From NCBI GenBank assembly GCA_035079385.1, contig JAVHKY010000034.1:1798001-1862000 (forward strand): a stretch of DNA of 64,000 nucleotides, in the 5' to 3' direction. A program made the position numbers and the translations under genes. Position 1 is the first letter of the stretch; each line of letters begins with the position of its first letter. The notes beneath the pieces were generated by a model, which saw only the letters and a list, made by a program, of their open reading frames with translations, had not been told where the DNA came from and searched no databases. Positions 1-10,621 of this stretch are shown here, piece after piece. This DNA comes from Aspidiotus rigidus (lineage: Eukaryota; Arthropoda; Insecta; Hemiptera; Diaspididae).

Positions 1-1142
1 TGTGGGTGGGTGAATTTCATTCATAAGATTATTGATGGCAATGTTGAAGAGTGTGGGTGAGAGAACGGCTCCTTGTGGGACTCCATTTAATAAGAAGTTT
101 TGAGGAGAGGCTTCATTTGGAAGATGAGAAGTATGAAAGATAGATCTTGTAGAAATTGATATTATATGTATGTGAATAGCCCTAGCCGTCCTTGAATTTG
201 CCATTCTTGTAATTGGTCAAGGATTTTTGTGTGCCAAACTGTATCGAAGGCTTTCTTTAGATCGAAGAAAACAGCTAGTACATATTCTTTTCTGGATAAG
301 GACTCGAGCATTGTGTTGTTTAAAAAAATAGTTTTCCACGTAAGTGACTGGTCACGGGTTCTAATATCTATAGTATAAGAGTACTTAGAACGCCGGAAGA
401 TTTTTATACTGTTCAATAGTTGATCTCTGAGTTGTAAAGCCTGCTTGGTTGACTGCTAGTAAGTTGCGATCGTGGAGGAGCCATTGTGGGTGCGTGTTAA
501 CAGGGAACCTGTTTTATGGGGGGCTTTTTAAGAAATTTGCCGTGCGCCGTCCAGTAAAAAACTTGGAAAAATTTCGACTCTCGAGCCATATATGATAGGA
601 GAGAGACTTATAAAAATTTCGACTCTCGAGCTATATATGATATGAAAGGAACTTGGAAAAATTTCAACTCTCGAGCTATGATGTATAGCTGGAGATTCGA
701 GAGAAATTTAGACTCTCAAACTATATTATACTGGGCTTATAGTAGGTCGAAGCCTTCTTTATACTAGCTTTATCTAGATCTAGGCTTCCTTGAATTTTCA
801 ATACCAAATCCTATTTGACTCATAAAACAGGTTCCCTGTGTTCCTCGTTTAACTTCGTTAAGGAAGCCGTCGTTTTTTACCATTTTTTCTAATACTTTTC
901 CTAAGACTGAAGTGAGAGATATTGGACGATAGCTGTCTGGAAGGTAAGATGGTTTTTTTGGTCTTAAGAGAGGAATAACGTGTGCTAAGCCCCAAGTAGA
1001 GGGGAATGATCCGTTTCTCGATGTTGTTGAAAAGTGCTAATAGATTTTCTAGTACTGGGTGAGGTGCGTATTTCAGCATATTGATATGGAAATTATCGGG
1101 GGTGGGTTTTATGTCCCGTAAAAAGGGGACTGTCAGTAACAA
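1..1142 (-). mobile_element. Jockey-like LINE reverse transcriptase relic, interrupted
   Basis: Decayed reverse transcriptase of a non-LTR retrotransposon read on the minus strand. From 1142 to about 879 it encodes the N-terminal fingers region (a KPTPDNF segment, then a PISLTSVLGKVLEKM-like block after a frame change). After the insertion at 499-878 it resumes near 490 with NLLAVNQAGF, the strand FFDLKKAFDTVWH, and near position 100-30 the motif GVPQGAVLSPTLFN. The catalytic YADD box would lie beyond the start of the window. Frames change several times and stops are present, so it is inactive. The motif order is that of jockey/CR1-type LINEs; the clade is inferred from motif style only. Confidence 0.8.
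499..878. mobile_element. Two-ended minisatellite-bearing element, copy a
   Basis: Short repeat inserted in the LINE relic. It opens with a B end (AACAGGGAACCTGTTTTATG, then a G-run and the GCCGTGCGCCGTCC block). A few degenerate 45-bp units with the CTCGAG core follow. It closes with an A end (CATAAAACAGGTTCCCT, then the CGTTTAACTTCGTTAAGGAAGCCGTCG block). The same A and B ends recur elsewhere in the window. The two ends share an inverted core (AGGGAACCTGTTTTATG against its complement). No coding capacity is seen, so this is a non-autonomous element. No target duplication could be defined. Confidence 0.65.
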
Positions 1143-3440
1143 TTTCCAGCAATAAAATCTTTGATAGCCATTTTTTCATTTTCAAAACCGTAAAATTCCC
1201 GGACTAATACCACTCGTATTTAAGTAGGTAGTAAATATATGGACATCGTATTTCATCTGATTGGCTAAAATACAGTGCTAAGCATGTGGAAAGTCGGTCT
1301 GAGAGAAATGTCGACTTTCAAGCTATATTTGTGTAATGAACCTCGGAGCTGTAGGTGATATGAGAAAGAGACTTGAAAACAATTCGAATAATATTGAGTT
1401 GTATCTAATAGGGGGAAACTTGGAAAAATTCGAGTATGGACTTTCGAGCTTAAAACCCCAAGGTGGCGAGGGACGAAGTTTAATCTTTCTTTTTTAAGGA
1501 CAGTTTCGTTTTCTTGCAGTATGAAACAATAAAATCGTCGTTCGATTACTCTCTTTCGAAACCTCGAATATCGCTTCGCGTGAACTTCTTTTCGCGACCC
1601 AAAAAACAGTTGTCGATGAAATCAAATATTTTTTGCGAGTGCGTCATTGGAAGACGTCGAAACAACTTTTATGTACTCTTTGCCACAGCTTTTAACAATA
1701 TTTATTTTCTTGCGAGTTCAAAAAAAAACATTGAAATTTCGGTCACGATTTTACAAGGTTTTTCAGAAGCTCTAGCGAAGAGTATACATACAAGTTTATG
1801 TACTCTTTGCCAGAGCTTTCAAAATGTCAACAACGTTCATCGCGATTCTTACACCGATAAGAAATTTCTAGGTTATGAAAAAAGAAGAAAAAAAACATCG
1901 AAAATTATGGGAGCACGCAGTCCAAAAAATGGATGAGCTTCGATGCTTTTGATGGAGAGGCACTCAATATTGAAAATATTCATTAAATTCGAGATCCCCA
2001 TTAAGAAATTACTTTTTCGTATAGAAGTCGAAAAAGAAAATTGAAAATTTTACTTAGAATCTGAAACTCTAAATGAGTCTAAATAATCGGGTCTGCTTAC
2101 CTGAGCGGAAGCTTTTAGCCATTTACCGTTAGGCCTGAGATTTTTGATCAACATTAGTTAACCGTCTGCTAGCTAATAAAATTAAATTAGCCAAGTCGGA
2201 AGCCAATGAAATAACGGGCCAATCGAAGCCCGGAAGATTGAATAAAGACTTATAACTTTAAGGTTATTTCATGCAACAAAGTTCGTTCGATTAAAAAATT
2301 CTCGATCGTCTGGTCTTCTGCAATCCGTTCCTGACGCCCCGAAGAAATAGTCGTAACTCGACTACAAATTGGGCACTTTCGACTGATCCACTCCTTCCTC
2401 TTCCTTGGACTCTCTGTTCCTTTCTCAAGCCAATATTACCCGACTGAAAATTTGTCCGTCTCACATTCTTTCACCTGCCAGTTCTCTCGCAAAGACATTC
2501 ATTTTCTGTCTCCTCTCAAGCCCCTTCTGCTCTTTCGAACTTAGCACTACAAATCTATTTAATTCGAAAATACCTTCCCGAGGTAATGACTCGTTAAGTA
2601 GTTAAATAGCTCGTAAAAAAAGAAAAATGACAAATTTTTTATTCAAGTTTTTTCATGTTTCGACTTTTCATTCGACGTGATCATCTTTGATCGAAACGCG
2701 CGTCATATCCGTTCATACAGTATTGCTTTTTCAACGTATATCGTTTAAATAATATTTTGCGAATTTAGTGTTTTTTATGTTTTAGTTACTCCACGTACTT
2801 CCTCATTTCATGTTTTACTTCTTTCTCATCGTATACTTTTCCCTTTTACAGGAAATTATTTTTCCAAGAATTACAAACAAATTACGTTACGAAAATCTCT
2901 TATTTGGATGAATTATTGGTCGCCGACTGCGAATTACCGTGAAATATTAAAATGGAAATAGATGCACCAAATAAAGAATTCCATCGGCGAAGAAAAACTG
3001 AATAAACTCCGCAGTATAAACTTCGTTTAGAAGAAAACGTTTACATGATTTGGAAAAACAAGTTCGTGTTTTATTATCAGTCATTATACTTCGTCTTCCT
3101 ATAAATTTCTCGGCATTATCGATGACCACAAAACTTCTTAGAACCCCCTCTTCAACTTAATGAGAATCAAATCTCTCAATTCTATGACCATCTTCGAATA
3201 CTTAGCTCACCTCCGTACTTGCTGCAATCGTAAACCTCTTCTCCAATTGTTTGTCCTTAGCTAGACTACGGTTCCTCAACCCGTTGAATCATGTCGATCG
3301 TCGATTTGAGGTCAATTTCTTGTCATAGGCAATGTCGACTCAAAGTTGCCTACAATTCTACGTCAAAGCGACATCTTTACCGATGTCCATAAAAATACAG
3401 TCAATTTTAGTCGATTTGAAGTCGAAATATCGTCGACTCA
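1143..3440. other. Stretch without a recognisable gene
   Basis: AT-rich sequence. The only long frame is a 140-codon plus-strand ORF at 1514-1936. It is rich in Lys, Phe and Ser, has no recognisable domain, and contains a duplicated 20-bp phrase (ATGTACTCTTTGCCA at about 1670 and 1797). I do not call it a gene. Degenerate 45-bp-unit fragments lie near 1280-1460. Confidence 0.5.
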
Positions 3441-3539
3441 AGAAAAAACGACGGCTTCCTTAACGAAGTTGAACGAGAAACGCCGGGAACCTGTTTTATG
3501 AGTAAAATGGGATTTGGTATTCAAAATTCAAGGAAGCCT

Positions 3540-3795
3540 GAATTTTTTTAAGTCCCCCTCCTATCATATAAAACGCCATAGTCGAAATTTTTCTAAGTCC
3601 CCCTCCTATAATATATAGCTAGAGAGTCGAAATTTTTCCAAATCCCCCTCCTATCATATATAGCGCGATAGTCGAAATTTTTCCAAGTCCTCTTCCTATC
3701 GAATATGGCTCGAGAGTCAAAATTTTTCCAAGTCCCCCTCCTATCATAATTATCTAGCGCGATAGTCTAAATTTTTCTAAGACCCCCTCCTATAA
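3540..3795. repeat. 45-bp minisatellite units
   Basis: About five degenerate units of the type CCTATCATATA..GCTCGAGAGTCGAAATTTTTCCAAGTCCCC, with decay in the CTCGAG core. Same family as the large array at 31.6-32.7 kb. Confidence 0.75.
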
Positions 3796-3874
3796 ACGCG
3801 AAAGACGAGGAAGGGGTGAGGGACGGTGTTGACGTTCATAAATTCCATCCCCCCTCTTAAATAATAGTCAGGTA

Positions 3875-4870
3875 GTGTTCAATAGTAACGAAACAGCCCT
3901 CCTCGAGAAAGGTTTAAAATTCAGTCTGCCTCCCCTCAAGAAGGATGAAACCTTGGCGAATGTTGTTGCGGATCTTGTGGTTAAGATTGGTCCTGGTTTT
4001 AATACCCAGAAAGTCTGTGCCGAATTAGTCCGTAATAACCCCCTCCCTCGCATGAGTAATAAATTGGGAGGAGTGATTCAGGGTTTAAGGAGGAAGATGA
4101 AAGAGGGAGATTTGATCTCACTAAGGCTGACAAGGGCAACGCTGTTGTAGTGATGGAGAGATCGGCCTATTCTTCTAAGGTCCATGAAGTCCTACAGCAG
4201 TGTGGTGCTAAAGAGAGTGAGGATTTCAGCTTTCCCAAGCACGTCAAAGAAGTTAGGAGTGTCATCAACAGGAGTGAGGCTGTTATCAAAACTCCTGCTT
4301 TGAAAAAAACACTCCTTGTTTTTAACCCCACACCCCCCTCCTCTACGGGCTGCCTAAAGTGCATAAGAACAATACCCCGATGCGACTCGTTGTTCTTTAC
4401 GTCTCCTCTCCTACCTACCTCCCTGCCAAATTCCTTGACCGTTGGTTCAAAAACCGAATTGATTAGGATTGTGGAGGCTTTTATATAGGTGAGACCAGCC
4501 GCCAAATGAAAGTTAGAGTAGCTGAGCACCTGTAGTCTTGGAAGAAGGGACACTTAGCGGAGTCAGCTTTCGCCGATCACTCAATAAGCAGTGGCCACAG
4601 GTTCCGCGAGGAATCCGAAAAGCTCCTCCATAAGGAGAATTCCTACCGTAAGCGCAGCCCCCTCGAGAATATAGAGATAATGCGTCATCTCAACACTCAC
4701 GGTATCACTGTACTCATCTCGTACATTCCGGAAGATGGTCTGGTCGACTGGTTTATGACTCACACCGTGATTTCTCGTTTGGACGATCTTAATACCTCGT
4801 TCTTCTCATTTGTTCGTCAGTTGCTTTCATCTCAGGCTTGAAGATGGTTTATTAACCAAAAGCGCTCGTC
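3875..4870 (+). pseudogene. Penelope-like element with internal deletion (copy 2)
   Basis: Starts with the Penelope N-terminal phrase LLEKGLKFSLPPLKK, continues in shifted frames through VHEVLQQCGAKES and a degraded RT start (AKFLDRWFK homologue near 4430-4450). It then jumps directly to the GIY-YIG endonuclease (FYIGETSRQMKVRVAEHL, then ESAFADHSISSGH) at 4480-4780. The whole RT core including the YVDD box is missing, so this is a deletion derivative with frameshifts and stops. A hairpin of the hammerhead-like type found after the other copies lies at about 4838-4870. Confidence 0.85.
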
Positions 4871-4969
4871 GTCTTTTATTTTTTTGCGGTTTGCATGCTT
4901 TACTCCACGCTGGAGTATTCGTCTTTCGCGTTTATTATGGATAGCCGTAACTTGAAGGAACGGATTCGT

Positions 4970-5165
4970 TTAATTCCCCCTCCTATCATATATAGCTCGA
5001 GAGTCGAAATTTTTCTCAGTCCCCCTCGTATCATATATAGCGCAATAGTAGAAATTTTTCCAAGTCCCCCTCTTATCATATATGGCTCGAGAGTCGAAAG
5101 TTTTCCAAGTCCCCTCCTATCATATATTTCCAAGTCTCCCTCCCCCCTATCATATATAGCCCGGG
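4970..5165. repeat. 45-bp minisatellite units
   Basis: About four units (CCCCCTCCTATCATATATAG, CTCGAGAGTCGAAA cores) between the Penelope relic and the right A end. Confidence 0.75.
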
Positions 5166-5349
5166 ATTCGAGAAAAATTTAGACTCTTGAACTATACTAT
5201 ACTAGGCTTATAGTAGGTCTAAACCTCCTTTATACTGGCTTTATCTAGGTCTAGGCTTCCTTGAATTCTCAGTACCAAATCCCATATGACTCATAAAACA
5301 AGTTCCCTGCGTTCCTCGTTTAACTTCGTTAAGAAAGCCGTCGTTTTTT

Positions 5350-6206
5350 GTCTTGACTGGTAGTTGGATGGAGCAACTATAAAAGATGATCTTTATTCAT
5401 TTGGCTCCATCAGAACATTATTCTTTTATATTAACGAACCGTGTGACTGCTCGTAGGGGTCAGCCATTCGAATAGTTAGATAATACATACTTAGGATATA
5501 CAAACTTAGAAATCAAAGTAATTGGAAGAAGTAGGGGATCCTGTATTGCAAGAGTTATGTGCCGACGGGGATGGAGACCTACGAAGAGATGAGAGTGGTG
5601 AGTCTGAAGAAAGAGGATACCTTCTTTATAGCAGGAGTTTTTGTTTGAGAAAGACCTACTTTTAATTTAATTGTTCCGAATCTGCCGTGGAATTGGTTTT
5701 TCTGTAGGTGTTGCCTAGAATCTAAAATTGAGTAAAACTATGATAATTTTCAACTTCGTATGCTGGTGAAGTAATTTTAAGAAAAAGGGTAGGGTTTTTG
5801 GCTGCGCGATCAATTTCTTCGTGTTGGATATGGCCCATCTGAATAGACGTTACTAAAGATTGGATAGATGATAGGTTATGGCCTATGATGTAGATATACG
5901 TTGTGTGATGTAGTTGTTTGAGTAGGGATCTGACGAAGATGAGAGAGAGAGACGAAAGTGAGTAAAATATTTAGATGTAGTTGAAAGCAGAAGGGCGCTG
6001 GGTAAGCTTTGAGAGACAGGAGTGAATAGCGCTTAGTTGAGCAGTGAATACAGAAGTTTGACTTTTTCAAGCGAATAGCCGTAACTGAGTCGTGATACGG
6101 ATAACCTGTTTTTATTTTCCATTTTAGAGTCAGCTGCGTAATGACGAGGATATTCAAAGGAGTAACACGAAAGAAGATGCAAAAGACCGCACGATAATTG
6201 AGAACA
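5350..6206. other. Stretch without a recognisable gene
   Basis: No gene or repeat was recognised apart from a short purine tract near 5937-5960. The frames here show no domain or splice structure. Confidence 0.5.
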
Positions 6207-8194
6207 CGAGCGCTTTCAGCTAATCAGCCATTCTCGAAGTGTGGAAAGCAACTGAACCCAGCACCAACAAGAACAAGCGACATCAAAAGAGATCATGACC
6301 GAAGCTACCAGTCATCGAAATGTGAATCATTCCCGTAAACTAATTCGATCGACCCTTCTTCAGGAATGTACCTGATCAAAACGGTAACGCTATTGTTATT
6401 CCAATGTCGGAATATTTCTATTTTCTCAAGGGCCAGACGTTTGAAGTATAAGTTTTCCCTATGAACGAGGACTTTGGAGCCCTCTTTAAAATTGTGACCA
6501 CTTTCGATCAAATGATCAGCAAAGGCTGACTCCCCTACTTTCTTTTTCCTCCAAGCTTTTTTGTGTTCATCAACTCTAATTTGGAGTTGACGGCTGGTCA
6601 TCCCTATATAGACGCTAGGGCAATCTCCACAAGCCACCCTATAAACCTTTCTCCTCTCGGCCACTGGAATAGGGTCCTTTAGTTTGACAAAAAGGCTCAT
6701 AACCGTGTTGACATTACAGAAGGCTGTCCGAAAACCGAAGGGGCGGAGGATACGGCCCAACTGCGATGAAAACTTGCCCAGAAACGGGAGCTTAATCCAC
6801 TGTTTGCTACCATCTTGGTGTAAATCCCGGGGGAGGGAGGTCGTACAATAAAGGCATTTCCTTGTGAGCCTCCCCCCAACATCGATCCTGACTTGATTGA
6901 CTCTAGCCAGGTGCTTTATAGTCATTAATTCTTTCTGGAAAGCGGCTTGACTCAATGGTATATGAGTCAAGCGATGTATTAGGCTATTAAAAGTAGCAGC
7001 TTTGTGGGCAACAGGTACGAATGACGACCCGTGGATAGTAATATCGGTCGAGGTATTTTTCCTGTAAATACCAAATTGATGAACGCGTCAGTGAAGGAAA
7101 TAGATAAGTCCAAAAAGTGATGGAGTCACCAACTTCTAGTGTAAATTTTATGGAAGGATAAAGGCTGTTTAAATAGTGAAACTCGCCAAGGAGTTTTGTT
7201 GGACCGGTCTACGCACACAAAACGTCTTCGACGTACCTGTGTCAATACTGTGTATGACTCACAAACCTGGCCTGAAGAGAACAGGTCGCCCTCAAATTTA
7301 GACATTAAAACTTCTGAAATAAGAGAACCCACAGGAGATCCAATAGGGATCCCCATTTCTTCAGGGAACTCGTAGAATTTACCATTAAATTTACAAAAGT
7401 TTGGAAACCAACAGACCCTCAATACGTCAAAGAATTCGCCCATTTTCTCATGAGGGACACCAGATTTTACAAGTAACTCGCCCACCCGCTGCATAGTAAC
7501 AGCCTTTAGGATGTTGGGAAATAACCCCACCTCATCGAAGGAACGTAAAGTTGAACCCTGAGGGAGGGAAACATCCTTCAGATTGGTGGCGAGGGTACAT
7601 GAATTCAATACAGGATGGGGAGACTCGAACTCCTCTCTAGATTTGAACCAGCGATCGAGAAATTTTGCAAGGGAGTAGGTGGAAGAGGCGACAAAAGAGA
7701 CCAAGGGTCGCATAGGTACTCCTTCCTTATGAATTTTTGGTAGCCCCTAAAGGAGGGGAGGATCGGGGCTAAGTTCTAAAATGGCTTTTTTGGTTAGAGG
7801 TTTCTCTATGTTGAATTTGCTATCGTTAACGAGGAACCTAACCTATTTTACAGAATTAGGAAAGTTGAACTGGGCATTCTCCTGAGCTCCGCATTGTTTG
7901 AGCACATCGTGGACCTTGGAAGTGTAAGAAGACTTTTCCATGACCACCGCGGCATTCCCTTTGTCAGCTTTCGTGACAATTAACCCAGCCTCCCTTCACG
8001 CCTTTAATCAATTCACTCTCAGCATTACTTACGCTGGGGAGGGGAGTGTTACGGACCATCTTGGCGCATTTTTCTTGGACATTAACACCAGGGCCTATTT
8101 TTACTGTGAGATCAGCCACAATTAGGTTGGTTGAAGTCACCCGATTTTTAAGAGGGGGCAACCCAAACTTCAGTCCCTTCTCCAGGAGGGACAA
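6207..8194 (-). pseudogene. Penelope-like retroelement, frameshifted (copy 1)
   Basis: Reads from 8194 down to about 6300 in at least three frames. The N-terminal block EKGLKFGLPPLK lies at 8194-7964 and a VHDVLKQCGAQE block near 7930. The RT from FVASSTYSLAKFLDRWF through GIPIGSPVGSLISEV lies at 7713-7126. The region of the RT catalytic YVDD is degraded. The C-terminal part at 6970-6305 carries the linker and a GIY-YIG nuclease (VYRVACGDCPSVYIGMTSRQ, then SAFADHLIESGH). A hairpin ending in AAAGCGCTCG follows the ORF at 6238-6207. Penelope elements pair a telomerase-like RT with GIY-YIG; that architecture is clear here. Frameshifts make this copy non-functional. Confidence 0.88.
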
Positions 8195-8284
8195 TTCGTT
8201 ACCATTGAATTCGGTTTCACTATGATACGTTGCTAAAATTGCTGAACGGTACCATCACCGATACGATCTTTTTCTGTAGCCAAA

Positions 8285-8395
8285 GAGCTGTCAACTCCAA
8301 ATTAGAGTTGACGAACACAAAAAAGCTTGGAGGAAAAAGAAAGTAGGGAAGTCAGCCTATGCTGATCATTGATCGAAAGTGGGACGTTATTCTGA
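8285..8395 (+). pseudogene. Inverted Penelope GIY-YIG fragment next to copy 1
   Basis: The plus strand encodes QLQIRVDEHKKAWRKKKVG followed by a degraded ADH segment. This is the same stretch that copy 1 encodes on the minus strand at about 6605-6490. The two are head-to-head, as in the better preserved pair at 37.5-39.7 kb. Confidence 0.75.
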
Positions 8396-8754
8396 GTTAA
8401 TATGATCTGTTTCTTTTTGTGTTACGTTTTGCAGTTGATGTTTTCTTCTATTAGGATTATATTATTTTTGATTTGGGTCTCGTGACACAAAACCCTCCCC
8501 CCTCACCTTGGCTGTAGGTATGAAGGGAATTATAAACCGGAGAAAACATATAAGTTCATGACTGATCGTCAAAAGATCATCCTGTAAATAAATACTGTAC
8601 GTATTTTACGAGGCAATCGCGACAGCACCGGAGAAGTGACGGGACTTAGGTTTTTTCATTGTTCCACCAGTGAGCAAGGGTTTTTGTATTTTTCCTGCCT
8701 TTCGTTGTCGTTCAAATTATTCGTTCATTTGTTTTGTAGATCGTCTATTCAGAC

Positions 8755-9185
8755 TTAGAATATTTTCCAATATGTTTTTATCGAAAAAACAACCAAGTAT
8801 GAAATATTTTTGAACTTTGAATATTTTCCAAGATGTTTTTGTCAAAAAATCAACCAAGTGTGAGATTATGTTCGGACTTAGAATATTTTCCAAGATGTTT
8901 TGATTGAAAAGACGACGATTTTCATATTTGGTCTGTTTTTCAATAAAAATGAAAATATTCCAAGTCCAAAAATATCCTCATACTTGGTTGCGTTTTTTTT
9001 TTTTTGATCAAAACATCTTTGAAAATATTCCAAGTCCAAAAATATTTTCATACTTGGATGGTTTTTTGACAAAAACATATTGGAAAATATTCAGAGTTCA
9101 AAAATATTTTCATACTTGGATGGTTTTTTGACAAAAACATATTGGAAAATATTCAAAGTTCAAAAATATTTTCATACTTTGTTGT
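8755..9185. repeat. Inverted 62-bp minisatellite
   Basis: From about 8945 to 9185 there are roughly four units of about 62 bp (AAAAATATTTTCATACTTGG .. TTTTTGACAAAAACATATTGG). From 8755 to 8935 the same unit occurs about three times in the opposite orientation. Transcribed or single-stranded DNA could fold into a long AT-rich hairpin. The 60-75-residue frames across it are repeat artefacts. Confidence 0.8.
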
Positions 9186-9239
9186 TCGCGATACTGGGCA
9201 CACAGGATAGGGTGTTTGTTGATGAATTGGAATTATAAT

Positions 9240-10130
9240 GAAGGGTCCGTTTATGACTGGAGCCCTATTGCCGGTGTCTAGGTGACGATGGTTATATCGT
9301 GAAGTACATTTGGTTATCCAGAAGGCAGTCAGCCACTGTGGGCTGTACGTAGGTCTTCAGAGATGGATATCTCACATTTGGTGAGGCGTACTTGGTAGAC
9401 ATCGAAAATATCTTGCATCCGGAAGGCAGTCAGCCAGTGTGGGCTGCGTGTAGGCCTTTAGTGGTGAATATCTCATGTATGGTGAGATGTATTTAAGTGG
9501 TATTGTGGATGTCTTAGCAGTGCGGATCTTGTTCATGTCTAAGCGGGGATGTGACGACCCCCGGGGACGTTAGGGACCCGAGTTGCTGAGGGTAGCGCCC
9601 TCAGGCTGGCTGAGCCAGGCAGAGTTGTGAGTCTCGCGAAGCTACAACTTAGGGAGGAAGATAGGACGCCAGGGAGAACTGGGCTTAGCTGTGGTACCTC
9701 ACCCACTTCGGGGTCCGGTGTCTCAATGGTTGGCAGACTCCTTCAGGTGCGGCGACACCGGTCGGGGATGCCTGAAGTTTGTCTCATAAATCCAAAATGG
9801 GGGAATGCGCAACCCCTTTGTTGCGGTGGTAGAGAGGCTCCTCTATCCGAGGGGCACTGCGAGGGAGATGAGCAAGATTCCGGGAACTCGTAGCCGCGGC
9901 ATTGTGCGTACAGCAGTGTTGGCGGGGATCCGTTATTGCAGTTGTTCCAGATAGGAAGGTTAAGCGGTCAGACAGGTATCTAACTAGTTCGGGCAGTGGC
10001 CCCGAGGGTCGGCGGTACCCGGTTTGGAGTTGGAGTCTGGCGCTTGATGACAGTCTGTTCTCTGATGAAGTGTGTGCTCAGTGGTTAGGTAGGTTATAGT
10101 AGGAGTACGTTTCAGGTATGCTCAAACGAG
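9240..10130. other. GC-rich island, possible retroelement tail
   Basis: Clearly more GC-rich than its surroundings. The phrase GGAAGGCAGTCAGCCA occurs twice about 100 bp apart (near 9320 and 9420). A GC-rich hairpin (GAGGGTAGCGCCCTC) lies near 9588. Two plus-strand frames (9627-9893 and 9902-10099) are open but match no domain I know. The composition resembles the 3' region of R1-type LINEs; this is a guess from style only. Confidence 0.3.
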
Positions 10131-10527
10131 ATTTTAAACAGGTTGCAGGTAGTTCAGAACGTGGTCCGGCTGGTCATCCAACAGTAAAGTAGTGCTTAAT
10201 TTCATCCAGACAAGGTATTGTTTATTGATAAACTATAGTAGTAGTCTTGACAGACGGATACCCAAAGTGGTTTGGGTTGCATCTACAAGTTCACAGGCGT
10301 GTGAAAAAGGCTTGAGGAAAATTTCAGGTTACAATCAGGAGGTACTAAACTAGTACATCTCCTTATTGGTGCAGAATATAGCATGGGGCAAAGACTTCGT
10401 ATCTCCGTAAACCTACTGTTTTTTTTTGAAGAGGATATTTCACTCCGAGAGCCGTCAGCTAACCTGCATTCCTACGGGACTCACGAGTTCGTGTATTGAT
10501 TCAACATTTCCACTTCAATCAGAATGA
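10131..10527. other. Stretch without a recognisable gene
   Basis: Sequence between the GC-rich island and the poly(A) signal of the GGCT-like gene. Nothing was recognised. Confidence 0.4.
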
Positions 10528-10533
10528 TTTATT
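10528..10533 (-). terminator. Poly(A) signal of the GGCT-like gene
   Basis: AATAAA on the minus strand (TTTATT on plus), about 90 bp beyond the stop codon at 10622. Confidence 0.6.
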
Positions 10534-10621
10534 AACATTTGCTCTTACATATTCATTTCTCAATTGTATCGATGGTGCAATATCGGTGGGAATTAGCATT
10601 GTTTCTGTCATCATTGCAAAA

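Larger units (their letters stand above)
3443..5349. mobile_element. Composite bounded by two inverted A ends (copy b)
   Basis: Left boundary near 3443 has the A end (ACGACGGCTTCCTTAACGAA ... GGGAACCTGTTTTATGAG ... AAGGAAGCC). The right boundary near 5349 has the same block inverted (TTCCTCGTTTAACTTCGTTA). Inside each A end are 45-bp-type units (about 3540-3795 and 4970-5165), and between them lies a Penelope-like relic. The arrangement suggests two copies of the element facing outward, or one copy rearranged around the retroelement. Confidence 0.6.
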
